Shown here: positions 1 to 7,429 of the stretch, piece by piece
How the letters are laid out: each line of letters starts with the position of its first letter
How positions within the stretch are numbered: position 1 is the stretch's first letter
Source: JAHEYG01 sp040403535
GTDB lineage: Bacteria; Bacteroidota; Bacteroidia; B-17B0; Aurantibacillaceae
Direction of reading: 5' to 3'
Length of the DNA stretch: 64,000 nt
NCBI GenBank assembly: GCA_040403535.1
Contig: JBBAKL010000012.1
Location: forward strand, 4,915 to 68,914
The notes under the pieces: generated by a model
What the model was told of the DNA's origin: nothing
The model's input: only the letters and a program-made list of their open reading frames with translations
The model's database searches: none
Translations under genes and position numbers: made by a program

Positions 1-771
1 CCCGCTATGTATTTCGATAATTATTCACGCAACGGTGCCGGTTTATATTATAAAATGCTTAAAATCGGTGACGGAGATTACAAAATAAATGCCTGGGATG
101 ATATTACGTTTTCCTGTTGTTTCCGTAAGGCCAACGATTCTGTTTTCTTTTCATCAACACGCGAGAAGGTTTATTTTAATCCGGAAGATTCGCTGAATAA
201 ATCCATGTTCTTTTCGCATTTTATAGGTTTGGTAGAGGGCGACAGCATATCCTATTACGTAAAAACAAAAGAGCTTTTTGAACATTACTTTCAAACTCCC
301 GTGCCTTCATATTGCGCCTCCGATTCGCTAGTAAAAGTTGATGTGTTGATTAAACATCTGGAAAAAGAAATCAAAATAAGCGAAACAGAATTAAAGCAAA
401 TCAAAACCTATATTTCCGATAAAGGTTACGACGCAACGGAACTGCCAAATAAGATTTTTATTCTCGAAAAAAAGGAGGGTGAAACCAATGATATGGTAAC
501 GAAAGGCCGCACGGTTGTGTTGAGTTATAAAGGCCGTTTCTTAAACGATAGTTTGTTTGATCAACCATTTTATCCCTTGCAGTTTGTATACGGTACGCCC
601 GATCAGATTTTAAAAGGCTTAAATTTTGTTATAAAGGGCATGAAGAAGGGCGAATATGCTAAAATAATCTTACCTTCGTACCTTGCATATGGCGAAACAG
701 GTAATACAAACGCAACCGTACCACCTTTTACGCCTTTGCTTTACGAAATAACAATAACAGATATAAAATAA
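1..771 (+). CDS. FKBP-type peptidyl-prolyl isomerase, 5' partial
   Basis: The C-terminal ~100 residues form an FKBP-type prolyl cis-trans isomerase domain, with the conserved run ILKGLNFVIKGMKKGE, a LAYGE motif and the final LLYEITITDIK strand. The reading frame is open to the first base of the window. The first residues (YSRNGAGLYYKMLKIGDGDY) line up with residues ~25-45 of the next gene, after its lipoprotein signal. The real start with a signal peptide is therefore probably upstream, and the ATG at 7 is unlikely to be the start. It would act as a foldase in the periplasm or at the membrane. Two more prolyl isomerases follow with an 8-base gap to the next. The N-terminal half (~140 residues) is an uncharacterised region shared with the next gene. 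The family call is firm; the substrate is unknown. Confidence 0.85.
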   Translation, partial: PAMYFDNYSRNGAGLYYKMLKIGDGDYKINAWDDITFSCCFRKANDSVFFSSTREKVYFNPEDSLNKSMFFSHFIGLVEGDSISYYVKTKELFEHYFQTPVPSYCASDSLVKVDVLIKHLEKEIKISETELKQIKTYISDKGYDATELPNKIFILEKKEGETNDMVTKGRTVVLSYKGRFLNDSLFDQPFYPLQFVYGTPDQILKGLNFVIKGMKKGEYAKIILPSYLAYGETGNTNATVPPFTPLLYEITITDIK

Positions 772-779
772 CAATAAAC

Positions 780-1727
780 ATGAACAAACTTCCCTTACTT
801 ACAGCTTCTATTGCCTTATTAGCTTTTGCAGCGTGTAAAAATTCAGAATTTGAAGGATATGAAAAAGCCGACAACGGTATGCATTACAAGTTCTACAACA
901 AAGTAGAAGGTGCTAAATCGCCAATGGAAGGTGATGGTGTTGGTTTTTCTTTTACAATTAAAAAACATTCTAACGACTCAATTTTAGTAGATTCTAAGAG
1001 TGTAAGTCGCGACGGTAGCGGCGTATTTCGTTATATATTACCAAAGTCATCTTTTGCTGGAAGTATAGAAGACGGATTAGCAATGATGGGGCAGGGCGAT
1101 AGCGCTTCGTTTATCATTAAAGCCGATTCATTTTATTTAAAAACTCAACGTTTTAATGAATTACCTCCATACATTAAGCCCGGAGATAATTTAGTTGTTA
1201 CAATCAAAATCCATGAGGTTAAATCAAAAAAGGAAATTGAAGAAAATCAAAAACAGCAACAAGCTGAAATGGAAAAAATGATGGCGGAACGTCAGGCACA
1301 GGAACAACCGGCACTTGACAAATACTTAGCTGATAATAAAATTACCACTAAGCCAACTGCTTCAGGTTTATTCTTCATCGATGTTAAAAAAGGTACAGGT
1401 CCAAAACCTAAAGCCACCGATAACGTGGTAGTACATTACACTGGAACATTATTGGATGGCACAAAGTTTGATAGTTCACTTGACAGAGGAGAGCCGGCTA
1501 CATTTCCGTTAAATCAGGTAATTCCGGGGTGGACAGAAGGTATTCAGTTAATGAGTAAAGGCGGTAAAGCTAAATTAATAATACCAAGCGGATTAGGTTA
1601 CGGACCTCAAGGTAGTGGACCAATTCCTCCTTACTCAACTTTAGTATTTGAGGTGGAATTATTGGACATCATTGATGCGAAAGATGTTCCAACCGCTCCG
1701 GTACAGGAAATTAATGCAGGACAGTAA
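780..1727 (+). CDS. FKBP-type peptidyl-prolyl isomerase, lipoprotein
   Basis: This 315-residue protein starts with a short lipoprotein signal ending in a lipobox (LAFAAC, Cys19), so it should be lipidated and membrane-anchored. Residues ~25-150 resemble the N-terminal half of the preceding protein. Residues ~150-190 are a Gln/Glu/Lys-rich, probably helical linker. Residues ~195-300 are a canonical FKBP domain, with VVVHYTGTLLDGTKFDSS, an IPGW-type active-site segment and GYGPQGSG near the end. FKBPs of this kind speed up proline isomerisation in envelope proteins. The ATG is 8 bases after the upstream stop, which suggests co-transcription. The layout of a degenerate N-terminal FKBP-like half plus a good C-terminal one is my inference from the pattern of glycines and aromatic residues. 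Confidence 0.9.
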   Translation: MNKLPLLTASIALLAFAACKNSEFEGYEKADNGMHYKFYNKVEGAKSPMEGDGVGFSFTIKKHSNDSILVDSKSVSRDGSGVFRYILPKSSFAGSIEDGLAMMGQGDSASFIIKADSFYLKTQRFNELPPYIKPGDNLVVTIKIHEVKSKKEIEENQKQQQAEMEKMMAERQAQEQPALDKYLADNKITTKPTASGLFFIDVKKGTGPKPKATDNVVVHYTGTLLDGTKFDSSLDRGEPATFPLNQVIPGWTEGIQLMSKGGKAKLIIPSGLGYGPQGSGPIPPYSTLVFEVELLDIIDAKDVPTAPVQEINAGQ

Positions 1728-1766
1728 ACATCATAAGTGAGATTTAAATTCATAAAAAAGATAACT

Positions 1767-2828
1767 ATGAAAAAGACAATTTTATTAATAGCAGGTTTAA
1801 TATTAACGAGCCACGCGTTATTCTCACAAAAAACACAAAAAATTAAAATCAGTAAAATGGATAAGGAATTTTTATCGAAGCAAGCGGACGGTATGTACGC
1901 GAAGTTTGAAACCAATAAAGGCGACATTTATTGCGCACTTGAATTTAAGAAAACCCCTATGACTGTTGCTAACTTTGTTGGTTTAGCTGAAGGGAAAATT
2001 AAAAACGATAAAAAAGCAGAAGGTGTGCCATACTATGATGGTAATAAATTTCACCGTGTAATACCAAGCTTTATGATTCAGGGCGGTTGTCCGATGGGTA
2101 ACGGTATGGGCGATCCTGGGTATAAATTTCCGGATGAAATCGATACTACTTTAAAGCACAAAGGTCCCGGTATTTTATCAATGGCTAATGCAGGTCCAAA
2201 TACCAATGGTAGTCAGTTTTTCATTACACACGTTCCAACTCCTTGGTTGGATGGTAAGCATGCTGTATTCGGACATGTTGTTCAAGGACAGGATGTAGTT
2301 GATAAAATCGCAGGAAACGATACCATCCGTCATTTAGTGATTTTAAGAAAAGGTAAAGAAGCAGAAGCATTTGATGCTGCAAAGACTTTTGAAAATCTAA
2401 GAACAAATTTTGCTAAGATTCAGGAAGAGAAAATTAAAGCTGAAACTTTAGCAATGGAAGCTATATTGAAAGAGAAATATGGTAATGCTCAAACCACAGG
2501 TTCAGGTTTAAAAATCATGATGGAAAAAGAAGGTACAGGTGCTCAGCCGAAAGCAGGCGATATGGTAAGTGTACATTATTCCGGAACATTATTAAACGGA
2601 ACTAAATTCGATTCAAGTTATGATCGCGGTCAGCCTATTTCATTACCAATTGGCGTTGGTCAGGTAATTAAAGGTTGGGATGAAGGTATCATGATGTTGA
2701 AAGAAGGCGGTAAAGCCAAATTAATTATTCCTCCGCATTTAGGATACGGAAACCAGGGTGCTGGTGGAGTTATTCCTCCAAACGCCTGGTTAGTTTTTGA
2801 TGTGGAATTAGTAAAAGTAGGGAACTAA
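1767..2828 (+). CDS. dual-domain prolyl isomerase: cyclophilin + FKBP fusion
   Basis: Two unrelated prolyl isomerase folds are joined in one 353-residue chain. Residues 1-21 are a signal peptide (cleavage near LFS-Q). Residues ~43-190 are a cyclophilin domain with the active-site run FHRVIPSFMIQGG (97 is the catalytic-type Arg) and NTNGSQFFITHVPTPWLDG. Residues ~255-353 are an FKBP domain with VSVHYSGTLLNGTKFDSS, VIKGWDEGIMMLKEGGKAK and GYGNQGAGG. A charged helical linker separates them. Fusions of these families (dual-family immunophilins) are known in some Bacteroidota and a few eukaryotes. I chose the ATG at 1767 because it begins the signal peptide; an in-frame GTG at 1737 would add ten basic residues. 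It probably acts as a periplasmic foldase together with the two upstream genes. Confidence 0.92.
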   Translation: MKKTILLIAGLILTSHALFSQKTQKIKISKMDKEFLSKQADGMYAKFETNKGDIYCALEFKKTPMTVANFVGLAEGKIKNDKKAEGVPYYDGNKFHRVIPSFMIQGGCPMGNGMGDPGYKFPDEIDTTLKHKGPGILSMANAGPNTNGSQFFITHVPTPWLDGKHAVFGHVVQGQDVVDKIAGNDTIRHLVILRKGKEAEAFDAAKTFENLRTNFAKIQEEKIKAETLAMEAILKEKYGNAQTTGSGLKIMMEKEGTGAQPKAGDMVSVHYSGTLLNGTKFDSSYDRGQPISLPIGVGQVIKGWDEGIMMLKEGGKAKLIIPPHLGYGNQGAGGVIPPNAWLVFDVELVKVGN

Positions 2829-2835
2829 GAAACAA

Positions 2836-3309
2836 ATGAGCGGCGAGGAAACAAAAGAAGCGGTTGCAAAAATTTTAACCGATTACCTCGAACAACACGG
2901 GCATCGTAAAACCGACGAGCGTTTTGCGATACTCAATGAGATTTATTCGCACGAAGGACACTTTGATATTGAAAGTTTGTACCTGATGATGAAGAATAAA
3001 AAGTACCGTGTAAGCCGTGCTACACTTTATAATAATATTGAATTAATGCTGGATGCCGGACTGGTTATAAAACATCAGTTCGGTAAAAATCTGGCTCAGT
3101 TCGAGAAAGCTTATAAATATAAACAGCATGATCATTTGATTTGCAGCGATTGCGAAAAAGTATTTGAATTCTGCGACCCTCGCATTATGCAAATACAGAA
3201 GATGACTGAAGATATTCTTAACTTTGATATTTTTCATCACTCTTTGAATTTTTTTGCAAAATGCCGTAACTTAAAGGAAAAAGGTAAGTGCGAACATTAT
3301 AAAAACTAA
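2836..3309 (+). CDS. Fur-family transcriptional regulator
   Basis: A 157-residue protein with the Fur architecture. The N-terminal winged helix includes RKTDERFAILNEIY and a recognition helix VSRATLYNNIELML. The C-terminal metal-sensing and dimerisation half has HDHLICSDC (Cys103 and Cys106) and later cysteines 143 and 152. Fur-family proteins repress genes for iron or zinc uptake or peroxide defence according to bound metal. Which metal is sensed here cannot be told: the second cysteine pair is spaced CxxxxxxxxC, not as the usual CxxC. The ATG is 7 bases after the prolyl isomerase stop, and the STAS gene follows after 3 bases, so it is probably in one operon with them. The family call is strong; subclass (Fur, Zur, PerR) is open. 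Confidence 0.88.
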   Translation: MSGEETKEAVAKILTDYLEQHGHRKTDERFAILNEIYSHEGHFDIESLYLMMKNKKYRVSRATLYNNIELMLDAGLVIKHQFGKNLAQFEKAYKYKQHDHLICSDCEKVFEFCDPRIMQIQKMTEDILNFDIFHHSLNFFAKCRNLKEKGKCEHYKN

Positions 3310-3312
3310 GCT

Positions 3313-3660
3313 ATGTTATTTGAATTTTCCATATCCGATAAAAACAATTGTACCATTGTTTCTTTAAGTGGTGAGTTGATTGAAAAAAATCAGGCCAATG
3401 ATTTAATTAAAAAAATTGAAGAATTGGTAGCCGGCGGTAAAAACAAGGTTGCAATTAATCTGGAAGGATTAAAATACATGAACAGCAGCGGATTGAATAC
3501 GTTAATTCAGTTATTGACGAAAACCCGCAACAGTGACGGAGAAACCGTTATTTACAACATGAATAAAAAGATTAATGAGTTGTTATTAATCACCAAGCTA
3601 AATACATTGTTTAAAATTGTTGAAACCGAGGAGCAAGCGCTTAAATTACTAGGTGTATAA
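3313..3660 (+). CDS. STAS-domain protein (anti-sigma factor antagonist type)
   Basis: A 115-residue single STAS domain of the SpoIIAA / anti-anti-sigma type. The signature is at residues ~55-64, LKYMNSSGLNTL, with Ser58 and Ser59 in the place of the phosphorylated serine of DSSGL. The usual Asp before the serines is Asn here. In other bacteria these proteins bind an anti-sigma kinase and are switched by phosphorylation. No kinase or sigma factor gene is nearby, so the partner must be elsewhere. The gene lies 3 bases after the Fur gene, and its stop overlaps the ATG of the next gene by one base. Length fits a free-standing STAS protein. Confidence 0.85.
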   Translation: MLFEFSISDKNNCTIVSLSGELIEKNQANDLIKKIEELVAGGKNKVAINLEGLKYMNSSGLNTLIQLLTKTRNSDGETVIYNMNKKINELLLITKLNTLFKIVETEEQALKLLGV

Positions 3661-4466
3661 TGAATTTTTTTCAAGGGTTAATAAAAGGGTTTACCAATTG
3701 TTTTAACTCATTTGATTTGATATTTAAGAAAGGCCTTTGGCCTTTTTTAATTTATCCTCTTATCATTTGGGTCATTACATGGATGCTTGCATTATTTGGA
3801 ATAACCATGTTTGCCGATTGGTTTGCTGCATGGACTTCTTCCGCATTGGAGTTTGAAAAAATTCCTGATAGCGGTCATTGGCTTTCATTTGCTAAGCCAT
3901 TTCTAACTGGCTACTTTAGTTTTTTTATATTTTGGGTAGTTAAAATTCTGTTCTGGTTTATATCAGGAACTTTTACAAAGTATGTTTTGTTAATCGTTCT
4001 TTCTCCCTTATTTGCATTATTGTCTGAAATGGCGGATGAAAGAATCACCGGACAAAAATTCCCTTTTTCATTACCACAGTTACTAAAAGATATTTTACGA
4101 GGAACAATTATTAGTTTGCGTAATATGTTAATTGAATTCGGTTTTATAATTGCTTGTTTTATCATCACATTATTCTTTCCTCCATTGGTGTTTATTACCA
4201 CTCCGTTTTTGTTATTGGTGAGCTGGTATTTTACAGGTTTTTCCATGATGGATTATAACACCGAGCGTTATCGTTTTAATGTGCACGACAGCATTAAATT
4301 TATTCGTGCCAATATGGGAATGATCATTGGTATAGGCTGTGTGTACTGGTTATTTATGAGTATTCCAACGGTTATTGGCGATATTGCCGGAATCATGTTT
4401 GGTCCGGCCATTGCTTCTATTGGAGCAACGCTAAGCTTTCTCGAAATAAAAAAGTCGAATTTGTAA
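3660..4466 (+). CDS. EI24-domain (CysZ-like) integral membrane protein
   Basis: A 268-residue protein with several strongly hydrophobic segments. The N-terminal motif GLIKGFTNCFNSFDLIFKKG leads into the first membrane helix, a pattern typical of the EI24 family, whose best-known bacterial member is the sulfate transporter CysZ. The central region ILSPLFALLSEMADERITG is also characteristic. Bacteroidota homologues have no established substrate. No cysteine or sulfate genes are adjacent, so sulfate transport should not be assumed. Its ATG overlaps the stop of the STAS gene by one base, so it is the last gene of the Fur-STAS-EI24 run. A terminator-like hairpin lies inside its early coding sequence (3729-3748). 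Confidence 0.8.
   Translation: MNFFQGLIKGFTNCFNSFDLIFKKGLWPFLIYPLIIWVITWMLALFGITMFADWFAAWTSSALEFEKIPDSGHWLSFAKPFLTGYFSFFIFWVVKILFWFISGTFTKYVLLIVLSPLFALLSEMADERITGQKFPFSLPQLLKDILRGTIISLRNMLIEFGFIIACFIITLFFPPLVFITTPFLLLVSWYFTGFSMMDYNTERYRFNVHDSIKFIRANMGMIIGIGCVYWLFMSIPTVIGDIAGIMFGPAIASIGATLSFLEIKKSNL
3729..3748 (+). other. terminator-like hairpin inside the EI24 coding region
   Basis: A perfect 7-bp stem (AAAGGCC, loop TTT, GGCCTTT) runs straight into a T tract ending at 3748. It lies 69 bases after the ATG of the EI24-type gene and encodes part of its first membrane-facing segment. The shape is that of an intrinsic terminator. It may be a chance result of the codons for KKGLWPF. Confidence 0.4.
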
Positions 4467-4513
4467 TCGCTTTAGGTTATTTCTTATCTAAACTTGTTTT
4501 AGTTATGTTTAGA

Positions 4514-4545
4514 TTTCCTTATAGCGAAATTGATTTCTATATTTG
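4514..4545 (+). promoter_or_regulatory. candidate Bacteroidota promoter for the esterase pair
   Basis: TATATTTG at 4538-4545 is a perfect match to the -7 element TAnnTTTG. TTTC at 4514-4517, 20 bases upstream, is one base away from the -33 element TTTG. Transcription would begin near 4549, about 18 bases before the ATG at 4567. Confidence 0.5.
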
Positions 4546-4566
4546 ATAAGAGCTAAAGCTAAAAGG

Positions 4567-5709
4567 ATGAAAAAAAATTTACTTGTATTCTTAATTTCAA
4601 TATTGTTTGTGTCTGCGTCTCAGGCGCAATGGTTTAACAAAACATTAACGCATAACAGTTTAAGCCGACAATACCGCGTTTACGTTCCTTCAATTTATAA
4701 CCCTTCAAATCCTGCCTCATTGGTATTAACCTTACACGGACTAGGAGATAATATGACCAATTTTAGTGGAATCGGAATGAATTTCATTGCGGATACTGCT
4801 AACATTATTGTAGTGGTGCCTCAGGCTGTTGCCGATCCATTTGCAGGCACGGCATGGAATTCGGGAGCCGGATATTTGTCTTATTACCCAAACTCTAATG
4901 TAAATGATGCGGATTTTTTAATTACACTTATTGATTCTATTAGCAATACGTATTCCATCAATCAAAACCGCATTTACAGTTGTGGTTTTTCGATGGGTGG
5001 ATTTATGACGAACCGTTTAGCATGCGAAAAAACCAATCGTTTTTCGGCTATAGCTTCGGTGGCCGGAACAATTGGTAGTGGATTAACGGCGTGTAATCCT
5101 TTAAATAAAATTCCCGCATTACATTTTCATGGTACTGCCGATCAAACAGTGGGGTATACAGTAAATAATTTCGGTATTGTTGCTGATTCATTAGTTCGTT
5201 TCTGGAGAAATTACAATAATTGTAATTCAACTCCGGTAATTACCAATATTCCGGATACAAAAAATGATGGTTATACTGTTGACCATTTCTTTTACGGAAG
5301 TACGGCGGGTAATGATGTTGAGTTTTTTAAAGTGTACAATGCCCAGCATGTTTGGTTAGGTACAGCAAACGATATTAACTATACGATTGAGATCTGGCGT
5401 TTTTTCAATAAACACAGAACACGCTTGTTTAGCGGAATAGATGAAATTTTTTCTAAAACAACTAACGTTAATCTATTGCCAAATCCTGCCTCAAACAAAT
5501 TTAGAATTGAAAGTACTAATGGAGAAAGTTTTATCCGAAAGATTGAAATTGTTGATTTAATTGGCAAAACGATAAAAACAATTCAATTTGATTCACCATT
5601 GTCTTTCGTGGAGGTTAGTACAGGCGATATAAATTCAGGCACTTATTATGTGAATATTTTTGATGATAACATTATCAAATCAGTAAAAAAATTAGTTATC
5701 TTAAAATAA
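4567..5709 (+). CDS. secreted esterase (PHB-depolymerase/feruloyl-esterase type) with T9SS sorting domain
   Basis: An exported alpha/beta hydrolase of 380 residues. A signal peptide (cleavage after SQA, ~20) precedes a catalytic domain related to LpqC and polyhydroxybutyrate-depolymerase-like esterases. It has an oxyanion-type LHGLGDN at ~56, the nucleophile elbow GFSMGG (Ser142), an acid in HGTADQ (Asp192) and a histidine in AQHVW (~264). The last ~80 residues, from NLLPNPASNKF to KKLVILK, are a T9SS type A sorting domain, so the enzyme should be secreted or surface-attached. The ATG at 4567 begins the signal peptide; an upstream in-frame TTG at 4543 lies inside the -7 box and is unlikely. 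The next gene starts on the base after this stop, so the two are co-expressed. The ester substrate is unknown. Confidence 0.88.
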   Translation: MKKNLLVFLISILFVSASQAQWFNKTLTHNSLSRQYRVYVPSIYNPSNPASLVLTLHGLGDNMTNFSGIGMNFIADTANIIVVVPQAVADPFAGTAWNSGAGYLSYYPNSNVNDADFLITLIDSISNTYSINQNRIYSCGFSMGGFMTNRLACEKTNRFSAIASVAGTIGSGLTACNPLNKIPALHFHGTADQTVGYTVNNFGIVADSLVRFWRNYNNCNSTPVITNIPDTKNDGYTVDHFFYGSTAGNDVEFFKVYNAQHVWLGTANDINYTIEIWRFFNKHRTRLFSGIDEIFSKTTNVNLLPNPASNKFRIESTNGESFIRKIEIVDLIGKTIKTIQFDSPLSFVEVSTGDINSGTYYVNIFDDNIIKSVKKLVILK

Positions 5710-7164
5710 ATGATTAGGTATCTCACTGTTTTTTTGTTTTTTATTTTGACAAAACCTGTGTTATGTCAGCAATGGATAAGTAAAAATTACTTATACGATA
5801 GCATTTTAAACATCCCTTACGGAAATGCAACTAATTTTTTAGGAGGAACTGAATCATTGAAGCTAGACTTATATTTACCAAAATGTGATGATCCGGCACA
5901 TGTTTCAAGAAAACCATTATTAGTATGGATACATGGTGGAGCTTTTCTTGCAGGTGATAAAAATGATGTTAGTATTACTAACTTATGTAAGCAATTTGCC
6001 AAAAGGGGATATGTTACCGCAAGTGTTGATTATCGACTTGGTTTTGTATCTGATGACACGGTAAGAAACTGTAACTATCCAAATTATTCTTGTGTTTTTG
6101 CAACTGATAAAAATGAATGGGAACGCGCCTATTACAGGGCTGTTCAGGATTGTAAGGGTGCTTTAAGGTTTTTAATAAACAGAAATTCTTTATATCGTAT
6201 CGATACAAATAATGTATTTGTTGCAGGAGAAAGTGCCGGCGCAATTACCTCTTTGGGTGTTGCGTTATTAGATACAACAATTGAACGAATGCCATCAACA
6301 TATTCTATAAATAGTGTACCATTACCTCATACCAGCATGAATTCATGTTCCTATAACGCAGGAAAAACTTTCACAGGAACAACCATTCCCCGGCCTGATT
6401 TAGGTGGTATAGACGGATCCATAGAGCCGAGCAATATAAAATATACTATAAAAGGAATAGGTAATATGTATGGAGCTATGTTTAATAATTTGCTACGCTA
6501 TAAAAAATCAGGTTCAAATAAACCCGCAATTTATTCATTTCATCAGCCTTGTGATTTGGTAGTGCCAATTGATAGTGCTAAAGTATATTGGGGATTATCC
6601 TGGTGTTTTACCAACGGTTATAATTGCAATGCCATAACCAATACGCCAAAAGTGTATGGCAGTAGAACAATATCAAATTGGAATACATCGCTTTCTTTGG
6701 GCTATATCGTGCAAAATGATTTTACCTCAACAAATTTCCCGTATAATTATTGGATTGGAACCGGCAGTTGCGTTGATCAAATCAATACACCATGTCATGC
6801 ATACGATAATTCGGTTTTAAGAGAAACAAATATGGCGACTTTTTTTGCCTCTCTAATAACAACAAGTCCGATATGTAACCCCGCTTTCTCAGGAATTATT
6901 GAAAATGAAAATAACGAAAGCTTAATGATTTATCCTTTGCCGGCTATTGATAAGGCAACCATTAAAGCAAGTGCAATGTTTGGCCCAATTAAATCGGTAC
7001 TCATTCAAGACATGAGTGGTAAAATCCGAATTAATAAAAACGAGTTAAAGTTGGTAAGTGAAACAGAAATTGAAATTTCTGATTTAAGCGGAGGTGTTTA
7101 CTTTGTGATAATTGAAAATCATAAAAATCAGACGTTAATAAGTAAACTTGTAGTTTTGAAGTAA
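5710..7164 (+). CDS. secreted carboxylesterase-like alpha/beta hydrolase with T9SS sorting domain
   Basis: A 484-residue exported hydrolase. A signal peptide ends near LCQ-Q (~20). The oxyanion motif IHGGAF is at ~74-79 and the nucleophile elbow GESAG at 173-177 (Ser175), typical of the carboxylesterase / hormone-sensitive-lipase group. A C-terminal T9SS type A domain starts near LMIYPLPAIDK and ends in ISKLVVLK. It is a different hydrolase family from its upstream partner but shares the same export route. The ATG directly follows the upstream TAA with no gap, so translation is likely coupled. The two may act on the same polymer or ester-decorated substrate; this is inference from gene order. 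The mature part has many cysteines, possibly forming disulfides. Confidence 0.87.
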   Translation: MIRYLTVFLFFILTKPVLCQQWISKNYLYDSILNIPYGNATNFLGGTESLKLDLYLPKCDDPAHVSRKPLLVWIHGGAFLAGDKNDVSITNLCKQFAKRGYVTASVDYRLGFVSDDTVRNCNYPNYSCVFATDKNEWERAYYRAVQDCKGALRFLINRNSLYRIDTNNVFVAGESAGAITSLGVALLDTTIERMPSTYSINSVPLPHTSMNSCSYNAGKTFTGTTIPRPDLGGIDGSIEPSNIKYTIKGIGNMYGAMFNNLLRYKKSGSNKPAIYSFHQPCDLVVPIDSAKVYWGLSWCFTNGYNCNAITNTPKVYGSRTISNWNTSLSLGYIVQNDFTSTNFPYNYWIGTGSCVDQINTPCHAYDNSVLRETNMATFFASLITTSPICNPAFSGIIENENNESLMIYPLPAIDKATIKASAMFGPIKSVLIQDMSGKIRINKNELKLVSETEIEISDLSGGVYFVIIENHKNQTLISKLVVLK

Positions 7165-7379
7165 TCGTTTATTCTATTCATCTTGTATTGCAAAAAAATA
7201 CTCGTTAGAATACACGTTTGATTTCAACTAGAATAACATAAATCGCATCCTTAGTGTCATATAATATAATTCTTAAGTATCGTTTTATCCCAAAGAAAAA
7301 GCTCAATACACTGGGATAGACTGCCATTGCCTTTGGTTTTATTGTTTTTGTATTCCCCAATATTAAAGCCGCCCTCAAC
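7165..7379. other. intergenic stretch without a recognisable gene
   Basis: About 215 bases between the second esterase and the lpdA terminator. It is AT-rich with no credible open frame. A weak inverted pair (TATCCCA / TGGGATA) occurs around 7288-7316. Nothing else is visible. Confidence 0.5.
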
Positions 7380-7411
7380 AAAAAAGCCCCTCCAAACGGA
7401 GGGGCTTTTTT
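7380..7411. terminator. bidirectional intrinsic terminator
   Basis: A perfect stem AAAAAAGCCCCTCC / GGAGGGGCTTTTTT with loop AAAC lies between the convergent esterase operon and lpdA. A-tract and T-tract flank it, so it can serve both strands. It is 18 bases after the lpdA stop on the minus strand. Confidence 0.9.
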
Positions 7412-7429
7412 ATTTTAATGATTTTATTC

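Noticed and set aside
1631..1927. 98-residue minus-strand frame
   Set aside because: It lies opposite the end of an FKBP gene and the start of the next; it has no family features.
3911..4246. 111-residue minus-strand frame
   Set aside because: It is an antisense shadow of the EI24-type membrane protein.
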